Shown here piece by piece: positions 25,001-40,000 of a DNA stretch of 64,000 nt. Position 1 is the first letter of the stretch; each line of letters begins with the position of its first letter. The notes under the pieces are model-generated. The model searched no databases and had not been told where the DNA came from. It worked only from the letters and a program-made list of their open reading frames with translations. This DNA is from Penelope pileata (taxonomy: Eukaryota > Chordata > Aves > Galliformes > Cracidae). The stretch lies in contig WBMW01004121.1 in the NCBI GenBank assembly GCA_013396635.1, positions 93,401-157,400 of the forward strand, in the 5' to 3' direction. The translations under genes and the position numbers were made by a program.

Positions 25001-28000
25001 AAAGCAAGTATTTTGCTCCAGCTGAAAATACTGATTTGGTACTAGCACACTCACAACAATCCCGAATGAAAACATGATGAAAATTCAAATCAACAGATTT
25101 GCTCCCAGATAATATATGGTCAACAAATAAATTTTGAACATTAACAAAATTAACTTTACCTTCTTCTTTGTTCATTGCCCTCTGACCCTGGCTGCTGACA
25201 GAGTCTCCATCTCTTTGATGCTTTTGACTAAGTCTCACATACAGAGCTTTCTGCATTGCTGGAAGAAAGTCCGGTACGTTAATGGCGGGTTTATGGCCCA
25301 TATGGCCACTCATGCAGTCCGACTCGCCTCCACCTTGATGAGACTCTTGAGCCATGAGGTGAGCCTGGTGATCTGAAAATTCCCCATGCCACGTTCCATC
25401 TGCAGCACAAAAAAATAAAAGCGGTCAGCAGCTACTCCACACAGGCTTTCACAGCAGAGTTGTTAAAACACAAACACAACTAACGTGATGCATTACATGA
25501 CTGGAAAGCATCAGCTGAAAACGTACATATGGTGAAGACATTAAAGGAGATGTGGCTCTCCAAAATTTTTTCAGCTGCTCAGCATTGAAGCCGTCATGAT
25601 TTAACACTACACAACTACAAAGCACTGTAACAAGGAACAACAATAATTAACGTCCTTACCACCAGAGTTATTAGCTGGCTGGAAGTTATGTACAGCTTGA
25701 TGAGAATAGTAATTGTCATAGAAATCAGCTGGGTTTTGAATAGGCTCATAATTCATATTTGGCTGCCGATCACCAGGCATCTGCTGGTACTGTGGCCCTG
25801 GAGGACAATGATTATCTCTCGGCATATTCACCATATGTCCTTGAACTCCTGGGGCATTGTAAGATCCACCAAGACCTGGTGGTGTCATAGGTGGACCACC
25901 CTGCTGTCCTTGCATAGGCATACCACCCTGGTTCTGCGGTCCTAGAAAGCCTGGTGGAACACCCTGCATAGGAGGACTCTGCGGCATTCCTTGAGGCCCT
26001 CCACATGGATGATGTCCCGGAGAACCCGGGTGCATTGGCGGTCCATTATGTCCTTGTGACATGCCAGGTCCTGGCCCTGGGCTTGAACCAGGGTTATACA
26101 TATGCTGCGAATGCGGGTCGTTTCCCTGAAACGGTGGTCTAGGTGGTGATGAGCTGTTATAGAAGGTTGGTGGCCTGTAAGCAAAAAAACCTTAATGAAT
26201 CAAATTTTGCACCTATAAAGATCAACAGCCTACTAGCTGTCTCCTCTCTGTCTTCACTCTTACTGTCTGTTCATACTTACTGGATCTCAGGTTCGCTAAA
26301 AATCTAAAAGCAAAATAATTTGAGAGAATAAATACGTACATTACAAATATCTCCTAACACAACAGAGCTTGTCTACAAGTATAACATATTTTTTCAAAGT
26401 AAGAGCAAGCAAAACTGAACGTCTGCAAAGAGCTTTAAACATACAACCAACAATCTCCGTTGGGAGTGTCCATTGCCGTTGGTCAAGAGCTAACAATAAG
26501 AAGATTTTTACAAGGAGACTGAACTTTGCTCAGTCTGCAGACAGAGACAGACAAGGCAGGCACAGAGTCCTGTCCAAAGGAGTGGCCTTCTGAAAGGTCA
26601 AGGCTCAGTAAGTAATCCCTTTAAGGAAAGCATTAATTAAGTAAATAATTGATAGCCAGTATTTGACAGATAATTAACTTAGCAATTTACTCAGAAGTAT
26701 ACACAGACAGAATGAAGAGAATGCACTTAGGTAGTCACATCCCAAGGAAAATTCCACAGAAAATCCAAAAACCTACTTTTTTCCAATTTTGTGTGCTAAA
26801 TCCACAGTAGGCTTCACAACAATTTCAAAGAGAGATGGTATTTTCTTATATTCTCCTGAAGGATCTTGATAATTTTCTATATCAGACTCAGAAAATGGAT
26901 ATTGCTCTGCTGGGGTTGGCAGAAGTCCAACGCCTGGTGGAGGCTTTGGGAGAGGAACTATGCCACGCTTTCTGAGTTCCTCCAGCTCTTTCTCATCTTC
27001 ATTTTGTGGTTCCTCCTCATTATTCAAAACCTAGAATGAAATAATACAGCAAACAGTTTGTTAGTTTCACAGTGTATGAATTTCAATTTAGTCTTACATT
27101 TTACACTTGAATATTGTTACTGGCTGGAATACCAGTATATATTGACACCAAACTCAAATTATAAACCTACTGTTACTTGTTCTGTAGGACACCGACTCAC
27201 ATCCAGGAAGAAAACTATTTCTGCAGTCTGCAAAGGACAATTTTACAGAGGCCCGTGTCCCTCAAAGAGTAATTTTAAGTGACAGAAATGACTTGTCTAC
27301 AATTCATAATGTTTTTAGTGTTAAATTCACATCACTTTTCTGCTAAGACCTGTTGTATAGTAACTGTATAAGTAACGACTTAACACAAAGGTCAGTATTT
27401 CATGAATCATTCAGAAGAGGCACCTCATTCCTTTCTCCACCCAGATGATATCTGACTGCTAGGCAGGAAAAGGCAGACAACATAAAAGCCACACTTCTTG
27501 TTACAGAGTGCAAAGAGACTTCTACAGAGAGTCAAAAAACAGTTCATGATCAGAAACAAAAGCTGTGAAATTAAATGAGTCTGATATGGCTGAAAAATAA
27601 CCGGTGGCAAGGGTTGTATGGAATCCAGTCACAGTCTTCCAGTGCTAAAGAGCAAGGGACAAGTTTAACATCGTCACTGTACAATGTCACACTCCCATAG
27701 AAACCCATGGAAATTTCCAGGCGTGCCTCCCATTCTTTTTGGGAACAAAGCTCACATTTGCAGACTACAAATTGCTCACCTTATCCAGCAGCTCTTTTGT
27801 TTCTGCAGTCAGGGGAGCATGAGAAAATTTGCACTTGTCTCCTTGATAACATTTTGCTCCTGTATGGTAGAACTTGCAAGGGAATTCATGTAAGCAATGT
27901 GTTAAGGATTCCTAACAAAGGCTAATCATTAGTTTGCACTGTGGCAAGTTCAGGAAACTCAGCTGTCAGCTATGCCCCAATTCTTCAAGAATACTTAATC

Positions 28001-31000
28001 TTTTCATAGCAGTATCTTAATTTTGAAAGCTAACAACCAACCTACCTCTTAGTTTCACATTTTGATCTACTAATAATTATCCTATTGTGACTTCAACACT
28101 CTTTTTGACTCGGTCCTGAAATTGTGATTAAAAAGAATAAACTAAGCAAAAACAAATCAGGGATTAAAAAGTACATGGGTATCAGGGTTTATAAAATACA
28201 TGGATAAACGCACCTAATTTCATGGCGTTTTATCTTTTAAAACATCAAAAATGTTACAAAAGAAAACCTAACAAAACCAGTAATTTGATAAATATTTTCT
28301 CCTTCCATTAGAGCAGAAAAATTATTTTCCTCTAGTAAATCTACATATACATTGGTATAGTCTCTTAAGAAGAGAAATAGCCACCCTTCAAAATCATTTA
28401 CGTGAATTAGGAGCAAATATCAACAGTCAGTTGAATTCAAGTATTTTTTTTTAAAGGATATTGTGCAAATAAATGCAATTCTCTCCTTTGGTGCAGTAAC
28501 CCTGTATGTAAAACTTGCAGATTTCCTTTTTCTTTTCTATCTCTGCATCATGATCAAATTTACACTGCTCCCCCTATAAATAAGAAGAGAAACACGTTAG
28601 CGGTCTGAAATTCCACATTTAAAGAAAAGCATCCTCTTTAGCTGAATTTAAACTCATCATTACTAACACATTATAAGCATGCCCCTACAAAAACACGAAT
28701 GGGGGAACTTGGACATAGAGAATCAACTCCTGAATCTGGATTCTAAAGAATATATTTTACGGTCACAGAAAACAAGCTGGTCTTATGGTATCAGTTCTCA
28801 TCTCTGTTTCCATCTAACAATTAGCATTAAAAAAACATTTAAACCGATACCTTACTGAAGTTATTTCACACATAAACAACTGTGCACTTAATCAGTAAAC
28901 CTGACTCTGACGTGAGAGAACTGAAAAGTCCAAGAAGCAAAGCATTTTACTCTTCTGTGTAGGACAACATAAAGTTGTCAACCATATCATGTTGTACATT
29001 AGGATTAATTTGCTGGAGAGGTTTTTTTGGTACATTCTTTGTAATTACTTTCAGAAAAAATACACCAAGTGTTCTTTCAACTACTTGTTTTAAAACTGAA
29101 GGTGGCAGCAAATGCTCATCTTACTGAGCACAACATACTAAAATACATAAAGCCAGCAAAAAAAGCATTTCTTTCCATTTGCCCCTTGGTTTGGGAAAAA
29201 AGCATACTCATTTTCACCCTTACTTTCACCGTATGAAAAAGCAACAGGAAACGTTCTATCATGAGATACACAGAGAAACCAGATAGAAATGGTGCACTCA
29301 CTTATTTGAGAAGCATGGAGTGTGATTTATAACTGACTGAACTATTCTGACAGCAGAGGATTCAACTTCATAGCAGCATAAGCTTCAAAACGAAGCAATA
29401 GCAAATTTTTAATGCAATAACAGACTGTCTTGCTAGGGATTTTGCTTGACAGCTGACTGCTCTGAATAGGATTCTCTTCTTTCTGTTGCCTTCCACTTGC
29501 TGGCTGAGGGAAGATGACTTCAATTCTTTGGTAAGGGAACTACTACTACAACCCCACTTTTTAGAGAGAGAAATAATTCAGCATAATTAAGCAATTTCTT
29601 CAATGTTTCAAAGTTACTAGTAGCACAAAACACAGAAATAATCTAATACATTCAGAAATCATTGACTATCTACAGATTCCATGCTTGTAAAATTTGTTAT
29701 ATATTTACATCAGGTACATTGTCAGTGTAATTTCATAATACTATCAGAAATTTTTGCTGTATGTACTAATAGGCAAACACAATCACTTTTTAGAATTGGT
29801 TATAATAATAAGTGTGTAACAGAGGGGTATTTTTCCACAAACATTTATGTTGGTATTTATCTATACATAGGTAAAACAGAGTAAGTCAAGACACTGAGTT
29901 TCAGCCTACAAGCTGTCCTTGCATCAGCTGAAGTAAAAAAGCACTGCACCTTCTCCCCTCCCTCACACCAAAGAAGTAGATGGGTGCACATTTACCTTAA
30001 TACATCTCCCTTCAAGGAAATATTTACAAATTTGTTTGCCTTTGTGTTCCACTGTATGCTGATTTATGAATTCCTGACTCATATTAACCCATTTCTTCAC
30101 GGGTTTGCCATCCTGTAAGAAAAAGGAACATTCTGCTGATGCTTACTTATTAAATGCAGCCACAAAAATATTAGAGCATATTTGGGGCAGTAGTTACCCT
30201 CCAACTGTGGCTAAATATGCCATGATTAAGTTCTCAATATTTCACCCACAGCTCAAAGTAAACATACATACCTTTTCTTAGAGGCTTTAACACTGAGTCT
30301 TATACTTTTTCACAAATGTAATCAAATCAGAAACGTCTCACAATGTAAGAGATGTATATATGTTCACTGAATGGACAGAACATCTCACACTTCATTTGGA
30401 AATGCCCAGGAGAGATGACTCCCAGGCACTTGCTAAGGCAGCATCCACCCCTTTAAGGGCACCTCTGCACGTGGGCTTTGGCAGCCACCTCTATAACCTG
30501 CCACCATCTCTATAAATCTTATGTCAAATAAGTAACATTCAGTTGCACATGAGCCCAAATGCTTGTGGGCCCACCAGGAGTCAGCCTTTAATCTCCTTCA
30601 GTCCATTTGGTAAGCACACTAATGGGTGGCATTTCCACCTTACAGAGATTAGAAAGATGACACCTTGTTCCAGACAAGGTTCTTGGCCTGGCCAGAACCC
30701 TCACCTTCCTCTGCCCTTCTGGACCCAAACTGCATGATTTTTTGTGAAAGAGCTGTTCTCTCACATAATGAAGGGGAAGACTTTGGGCTCAGAAATGATA
30801 CTGGTAACTCACCAGCACTTCTGGGAAGAGAGAAAGCAAAGAGGACTGAGCAGCAGCTCGGGCAGTGCATGACTTGCGAGCATTCCTCTTGTTGCTGAGG
30901 AAATCTGAAAAATTTTTATGTCTTATTTGCAATGCTGGGTGATCACCTACTGATCTGATGATGGAGGGAAATCAGGCTTTTCAATTGCTGATTTCCACAA

Positions 31001-34000
31001 AAATGAGCAGGGATCTGACTGCTGAGTAGGAACGTCTGAAATGGAACGGACGTGGTTCTCCATCATCATCAAACAGAAAACGTGAGCAACGGTTTGCTTG
31101 GCAAATTAAGCAATGTCACAAAGCATTGTGACTAAGAATGATTAGTGGATTTTGTTGACATTGAGAAGCAGACGTCTTCAAGGTAGATCAGTCGAGATCT
31201 TTACTCTGAACACATTAAAGCTGGAGAAACATCAGTTGTTTCAAACAGAAGTTCTGAATCTAATGCTTGATCTCCTTCAAGATGAACTCAAATATCAAAG
31301 GAAAGCAATGCCCCAAGTCTTTTTGGGAGCACTGGAAACCAGTCACCACCCCACACCTTGAAACACCTGGAACATTTCAACCTTTCCTGAGCCCCTGTTT
31401 CAACTGAGAGTCCCAGGGATGTGGCTGTGCAGCAGTGGAGTGTCATCGGTCACCCCGTCCCACGACTCAGCACTCATTACTTCCCTACAGTCAGGAGCAT
31501 TTGCTGTTTTCCATTTCATAGCCCTGAAGGGGCCTGCCTGAAGCTGCCTCTGAATGTGATCTCATTGTGGTGTAAATCTGAATGTGATTTTGCTTAAATA
31601 ACATTTTTCAGTCATTAATGGACTTGATCCGTTCGTCAGCAATTTTGTATTTTTTTCATGTAGATAGCTGAAGTCTGGAGCGATAAATTTATGAATACTG
31701 TGGCAAAACCAAACATCAAGTTTTCTCTAATTCCTAATTCCTGTAATAAATAATAACTAAACGAAAACCAAGGTTCTATATCTTTCCATTTCCACAATTA
31801 GCTATGGAAAGAAGAAGAACCCTTCACGATTCAGATGAAAAATTGGCAAAAGCTGTGAAGGTGGCCATTTCCTTTGCTGAAAAAATGGAAGCAAATCGGT
31901 AGAGCAAAACACCATCTTTCAGAAACAGTTAACATTGAGGTACATATGCCATTCAAAGCCAAAGCTCATCAACCATTTTCTGTTAAACTTTTCATATTTC
32001 CAATAAATCATCTATTAGTTTAAGTTATCAACTGTACTTTGTACATCTCGTGCAGGAGAATGCCAGAAAGGGATTTGACTCTTCTAGAGAAGAGAACAAA
32101 AAGTTAAAAAACATTTACCTTTAAATACTCTTCTGTAAAAGCAGAACATCCAGCCATTTGAAATAAGTACATCAGAAGTTCGACTTTAATTCCACATACC
32201 TCATGAAAGCCATCAGATCCTTTATTGCCCCCTCTTCCCCTTCCACGATCCTTACGCTTCAATTTCTTTTGCATTCCACGTCCTCGACCAACTCCGTAAT
32301 TATTACCTCGTTGAGAAATACCTGAAAAACAGCACTGACCTTCTAAAAATGTCCTCCAAAAGTACAGTTATCTAGTGGCATCAAATACAGACAAATATAA
32401 AACTAAATATCTATCTTTTTGCAGTCTGAATTCCTAAATGCTATCTTGAATCATGAGTTGGCAAGTAAAACTACACCAGGCAATTATAATTCTGTGTCTG
32501 TTCTTTGAAAAGCTCTTCAAATCAATAGCAGACTGACAAAGTGCATAGAAAATTCATCTTGTTCGAAGCAGCTTCTCACAATTAGAAGTGCAGACATTAT
32601 TTCTAACCAGCCCAAATACTTGAAACATTTTGTGCCATTTGAGCACTTTCTGAACACAGAACTAACCAGTACAATTGGAACCCAGGTGTACACATGTATG
32701 TCACAACACAGAGAGCACAACGTAAGAAATAGGACACAACATCTTTGAATGTAATAATATTCAACTGTTTGGAAGCCTCAAGGCAGTAATTTTCCAGCTA
32801 CCGGCATGCCAGGAGTCATAGTCTCAATTAAAAACACTGAGACAGAATATCTATCTACTTTCTTAACAATTTAAAACCAAAGAAAAGAAGTTGGAGAGTT
32901 CTGCAGATGTGACACCTGCTTCAGGTGGCAGCCACCCTGCCACCCAGCCTGCAAGGCTGATCCCACACCACTTGCAGACAGACATCTTGAAGCAGTATCA
33001 CCAAGCAGTACATGAAAACACATTTCTGTCTCAGCTAAGTAGATTCTGTCAATCTTTTGTCAATTTGCTTGGGTCTGAATCAAAACAGAACATAGAAGAT
33101 CATCACAGGAGTAAGGGAAAGAAAGCTTACTACCTTTGTATAACACAACACCTTTCTGAGAAATACTAAGATCTTCACACTGGCATGCAAAACCCTGCTC
33201 CAATTGTGTGTGGCAAACAAACCTCTCGCCACAATTCAAGTGAGAAAATTTTGCAGACTGAATCAAGGATTTCCTAAATGAGAACTTTATTGCCAACTGT
33301 TTATCTCATAGAAAAAGCAAAGAAAAAAAAGTGAACTACTTCTAGATGGCAGATGAGGATGCCCCTGTACGCGGTACGCACCACCTCCCTCACCTAATCT
33401 TCCACACCTCACCACAACAGGTAGAAACAAGATGATGAGGGAGTCAGAATTCCCTTCACAGCAGAGGCCACAGATATAAAATACTTTTTCATCAGCATTT
33501 GTATCAGCCCAGCTTTGAACAGAAGAAAAGATGAGAAAAAATAAAAAGGATCCTAGCATGCTCACAGGGCACGCTACTGATAGATGTATTCAGGCACCTA
33601 TCAAAATCTCTAGTTACCTTAAATACACACTTGTATTTTTGGCCTAAATTATATTTTGGAATTCACATTACATATCCCTCACATCAAGACCCATTTCAGA
33701 CTTCCATGAACTACATCAGAAAGCCATTTCACAGCCCTATGACTTCTCAGGCAGTTACACAATCAAGATCTCATTGTTTTGTGGTTTTTTTTTAAACAGA
33801 TTATACATTTATTTACTATGTACACATTACCCAACACCTGATCTTTTCCCTCAGTAAACGCAATAATGCATCCACATGATCCACTAGTGCATCCATATGA
33901 TATTATTCCTTCCCAATACACAGTGTACCACTTCCTCATGAGGGATTAGAGGCTCACAGGAGAGCCACTGCTGGCAGCTCTCTTCATTCACCTCTCAAAA

Positions 34001-37000
34001 CAAACATCCTGAAATGATGCATGACAACTGCTACCATCATCAAAACTACAGCTGGCAGTTCCAATGATCTTACCTTTCTGGATCCCTTTCATCCCCTGTT
34101 TTTTCACTGGTTCTTTCAGGAATGGAGGTCCTAAATCACTACTGGACGTCTCCTTAGCTTGCCTGTATTGTTTAAGCTGATCGGCAAAATCTTCATCTTT
34201 TTCTTCCTCATTATAATTACCAAAGTTCTCATCACTGTAATGACTATAGTCATCATAGTCCTTACTTTTTACATTTTTTTTATGTTGCATCTTCTGTGAA
34301 CTCATGTAATTTCCTGATACGTGTCCATGCTGTATGAAAGAGATTGTATTGTTTAGAAGCAACTCAATATTTCAAACACCACCCCCCCAAACTGCTCTAC
34401 GTAACCAATTATTTCTATGCTGTTGTATTGACATGCTGGCTACAGATCTGCACAAAGAAGCATTAATAACAGGGAAAATCAGTTATTCAGTAAAAATTAG
34501 TAATTTTGGCTCTGAATGGATCAAAATAGGGAAAAGGGAAAAAAAACAGCATCAGCATTTATATTCCAGGAAACTTCTCTGAGGAGATGACAAAGAATTT
34601 TAATGTACACAGTCCTTAGCATTCCAAGAGCTACTCCTAATCTGTAAAGAGGTTCTTCTACAAACAAACAGCAAGTAGTATACCATGAGAAAAAAATAAA
34701 TTCTTGCTTAGAACATGTTCAGAAAAATACTGTATATTCAGATCCTTCAGAAAGGAGCCTACAACACATGTATGAGAATACATAGTGGCATTCATGTATT
34801 TCAAGAATAACTATGTTACAACAGGCAATGTAATACGTAAACAACTGTAACACTTCCAGGCTTAGTCTGGAGGCTTTGTACTGATACTATGGGTCAACAA
34901 GATTCTTTAATACCTCTTTTGCTGGAATTTAGGGAGATAGTGGACATTTGTCAAGAAATAAAGCTGATTAATTTGTGGAGTCTGCAACTGAGCTGATTCT
35001 TGGAACTCAGGCTACTCCGGTGTACCCTGTTCAACAGTTTGAAGAGCATCCAGCAAGGGAAAGTCAGCAGGATTGAAACAAAAATCCTGTGTTTGCACTA
35101 ATAACGGAGTTACCTCTTAGTAACAGCAAACAGAATTAAAATTTAAATCATTATACCCAAGATACGAAAGGTTAATTAGAACCATGATTAAAATAAGATC
35201 TTTCCCCTCAGGATCTCCTTATCCTGATTATCTTGGACACAGACGATACAATCTGTCCTGTCTCCATCAGTCAGGATGAAATACTTCTTACGGCCACTCC
35301 CACGCCAGCACTAGTCCCTTCTCCAGTTTCTGCAGACAGGATTTTCAGCTAGCTAATAAATCAGGCTGGTTTAGAGCTTTCTGGAATGGTTTCAGGCTAA
35401 AAGGAAAGTGTCCCCTCTTCTAAAGTAATACAGTTCCATCAAGCCTCCAGCTACTCTATTTCACTTTCAGAGAATGGCATTCTCTTTCAGTCTCAGGAGG
35501 GCTATCGAGCTGCACAGACTGCAAAAAGCCAGGATGAACAGCTATCAGAAAGCAGCATCAACTCTAAATATTTGAAGGTGACTTTTCAAGAGCCATTTCC
35601 TCTTAGTACCATCTACACCCAACGTAGGCAATAGTAAAGATATCTTCATTATTACCTGATAGAGGAAAAAATATTATTAAGTTTGATTATACAACCTACG
35701 TTCATGCTGCAGGTAATGCTTTATATTTGGAAATGTAATGTAATAAAATTTGGAGAACCACACATATTTCCTGAAGCTGTGTAAACATGCACCGTGCTCA
35801 AGTCAGCCTTCAAAAACTGCATCATTTACATTTTTAAAATTATATCCAAATAAATACATGAGAAATCAGTTTAAAAAATACTACCTGACTGAATGAAGAC
35901 TCATAATCTCTGTATGAAGAACTGCTACTCTTTTTATGTGATCTTTCTGTACGTTCAATATCAGAGTCATGGCTGTAGTCTGAACTGTCATCACTGGAAG
36001 GGGAGTTATGCTGTAAAAACAGAAGAAAATAGCTCTCCATAATGCTGTTAGATAATTTATTATGCAACTGGTCCGCCGCATATGAACTTAAAATATTTTC
36101 ATGTACTGGGTTAGTGTTCTCTTTAACTCTCACAGATCTCTGTCCCTGGGGGAGACCAGAGAAAGCACACACTTTGATGACCCACTCTTTTTATCAGAGA
36201 AAGAGATCTGATACGATGAGGCTTTTGCATGAAAACATTGAGGGTTGTGTGGTTACTCTGGGTTACATCAGTTTCCCATGGGTCTCTCTCTCAGCCCTAT
36301 TTCTTTGCAACATAGCTGAGATGGTGCTGGAAGGCTAAAAAATCTGGGAGATGGCTAAAAATTTGCAGATGACCGTAGAACAGATCAGCATCTTCTCATT
36401 TTCTGCAGGGAGAAAACTCAACATTAGTCTATAACGAGTGCATTTAGATGTACTGTTCTGGAGAAGATTTACAGGGGAAATCAGCTGTGTACAAACCAAT
36501 TGTAACTCTTCAGCCCCTCTCCTCAAAATCATACCAAAATACTATAGCTCTGATTTTCAGTAAATGACAATCAAGTTTCATTTTTTTAGGTGAAAATTTT
36601 GGGAATCTCTTACGTTTACTTCAATCAAAACATATGTTGCACACATCATCTTAATGAAGTTTACTGAAGAATTCCCTTATCTAGAATAAAATCTTCTCCT
36701 TCCATAAGTATGGTACCTAGCTGAACAAATGAAATTGAGTAAAGAAATTCTCACTCCCTACGGTTCAGCTACCATCACACTCGTTGGTAGGTAACTAGCA
36801 CCCAGGGAAGATGTGTATCACAAAAAAGCACAGTTAGACTCACCGTTTTGCTCTGCGTTTCTTTTAAAAACAAGACAATGAAAAACAAGTTTATGAAAAT
36901 GCACTTGGTTTAGAAACCTACTTGTTAGCTTTCCCTATCACCCAGAATGTGCTACAGCACGTGGATTACTTAATGACTTATGATCTCTTACCCCACATGA

Positions 37001-40000
37001 GCTATCACTGAAATGTGTGAAGGTGCACTGCCATGTTTCAGAAGTCTATTTAAACAAATTCTTCAACACTGAAATGCATTGATAAGATAGGAAACTCAAA
37101 AAATGCAGAGTCCAAAGACTGCCTAAACAGTAATATTGTTTTTAGACAACTTCTCTGATTCCTTGGTTTCTTATCTAAACCTGGAAACCTGCAATTAAAA
37201 TAAGCACTTCCACAATTTTGGTTTGCAATTTCTAACCTTATGCTTATCCCGTCTTCTCCTTTTTGACTTTTTCTTCTCTTTTTCTTTTTTGCGTTTCTTC
37301 CGTGATTTTCTATGTCCTTTCTCATTTTTCTGTTTATCATCTTTGGAACCATGTTCTTTCACATCTTCATATGCTGCATCATCTATTTCACCATCTTCAA
37401 GCTCTCCATCTTCTCTGTAGGAGGAAAAATATCAATACAATAAAGTTGGCTTCTTATTATCCATCTCATCTACTCAACAGCACAGTAAAACAAAAGCACC
37501 CAATATTTCTTTCCACCAGTTACACTGTCACAAGCACACAAGTACATACTATATGTAACACTCCAAAAAGTATTAGAATTTTCTTATGAAGAAAAATGGA
37601 ATAAAAGTTATCAGTTGTACTGCAGAAAAACAATGCACCATAGCATGAACATTTCCCTCAACACACCACTTCCTGGAACTGAAGATGGACCTGTGGAACC
37701 TAGGATACAATGGCCGATGTATTGAGCAATTCCAAAAAGGAGAATTAATGTCATAGTTACATTAATTCTCAAAAAAAAAATTATTAATGATTAGTAGCAG
37801 ACAACAAAAAGGGAATACTTAACATTCAAAGTCCATTTGTTGGAACCTAGAAACACAGATATCTGATTATGCTATTTTTCTAAGACGTTTGTTGTTTTAT
37901 CGGTTTTGTTTGTTCTTTAAAATTTCCAGCACTGCCTTTTGCAGGAGCCTGCTTCCTACATCCCAGCAGTAATGGATCCAATAGTCATTGCAGATAGAAC
38001 AATCTGAGCATAAATTCTGCACACGAATGCGACCGTCTCAGAAGTCTGTATGTTGGAATAACACCAAAGGAAGATTCAAAATAAATATTAACACAAAATA
38101 CAACATTTCAAGTGCTTGCTGACTAAATAATAGAAAGGTCTGTATTCATCTCTACCTATACAGGAAAAAAAAAAATCTATGACTACGTAAGTCCTTAACT
38201 TTTATATTCTGATGCAAATAGTAACAACCCTGAAAATACTTTGTCATGAAAGAAATCTATCAACGCAACACCAGCTAACCTCATTCCAGTCCCTACTTCT
38301 GCCATTCTGCTGAAGCAGCCTCAATTCCCCTTCTATTATTTGGTATTTGCTGGGATGCAGTTGTGAAAAACATACAACTTCCAAACTTAAAATAACTGGC
38401 TCTATAGAGCTCTCTACGTTCCTTTCCACTGCTTCTGGAACTCAGGCTCTGTAGGCAGAACAGAAGCTTACAGAAACTCAACCCTGATTTTTTACATGGA
38501 GATAGCCAGAAAATGCCATTAGTGCCCTGGTGCCTGAAAGCATCACCCTATGAACGTAGCAGATGTAGCAGAAACTTCAGAAAAGCTGCCAGGTGGGGGC
38601 AGCAAGGGGAGAAGCCCACAGATAGCAGAAAAACATGCACAAGATCACAATAGGAAATGGAGGGTTTCTTTACAAATCTCTACAAACTGTTAACAGTCAT
38701 AATCCTCATTTACTAGTAAACAAACATCATAAAGCCTCATTAATGGAAAGTGCCTGGGAAGTAACGTGTTGTTCATAATGCAAACATCTGATGGCTCAGA
38801 CACTATTTGAGGAAAATGACACAGAGTAAAACACAGCTTTTATTGAAGAAGGAAAGACAAAACCTTCCTTCCACCTGATGGAGTGTGTTAAAATGGCAAT
38901 ATTCCTTATTCAGTGCCAGCCCACAAGAGTCAAAGGCTTTACCAGCAAGCAGCAGTGCTGGATGGAACAGGACTGCAGCTATGCATTAATAAAGGTTTAA
39001 ACTTTGTGCACAGCTGATGAGTGCTGAGTTCCTTGCAGAACGCATTCTGATGTCCCTGGGAATGCAGAAGTGGAAGACAGAGAAGACAAGTGAGCTCAAA
39101 AAGTCCCAGTAAATTGTTTGGGACCTACGTTGCTGTATATTTCAAACAACTGGGCATCAGAGGCTTTCAGAGCCTCTTCTGCACAAGAAACAACGAAGCT
39201 AGTCCTTTCATCTTTGGTCTGCTCACATCTATGCTACAAAACAGCTGAGAACAATTACAGCATTAGAATTGCAAAGATCCATTTTTTTAAAGTACAAGGT
39301 TTAAGCAGAAAACTGTTTCACATCTGTGTCCAAAGTCCAGACTTGGACACTATAGCATGTTCAAAAACATCTGAAAATTCAGCTCTTTACTGAGGTGTGT
39401 TCTCACTGACGTGTTACCATAACCACACACTGAAAACACATTACATGATTTTAAAAAAATGATCAAGCATTACTGCACTGGGATGTCCCTCCCAAAAGCC
39501 ATGAAAAAATACTAGAACTATTAAATTAACAACTTAATGAACAGAAGATGAAAGATTTCATGCTAAGGCTTAATCTCTGGCAAAGACCAGGTTGTCTGTA
39601 ACTAGTACCAAGAGATGATGAAGTTCAGAGATGCACAGTGCTCTAACCTTTTGGTACACATCTGCTGAGGACAACTTCTGCTATTTTAATGGAAACAATG
39701 GGACAGCAAAAAAACTCAAAGCTGTTGATACTTGGTCCATCAGACAAGGAAGAAGTGACAGCTACAAGGACCTTAGACAGGGCAGACTGCAAAGCCTGGG
39801 AAAGCTGTAACTTACCAAGCCCTGTGGCATTCGTATAATTAAAGATGATCTGCCTTCCTGAAATACAGGGAACTTAGGTCAATCTACTCCTGTCATCAAC
39901 AGGAGATGACATTGCTACGAGCCTATGCCTTGCTGCTGTGAAAGGAACAGACAGCTACAGGTCTTGCTGCTCTCACTTGCAGACAGAGCTAGATGAGAAA

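Noticed and set aside
25060..25100. TGATGA motif suggesting a box C/D snoRNA in a ZC3H6 intron
   Set aside because: No matching D box or terminal stem at suitable spacing could be found.
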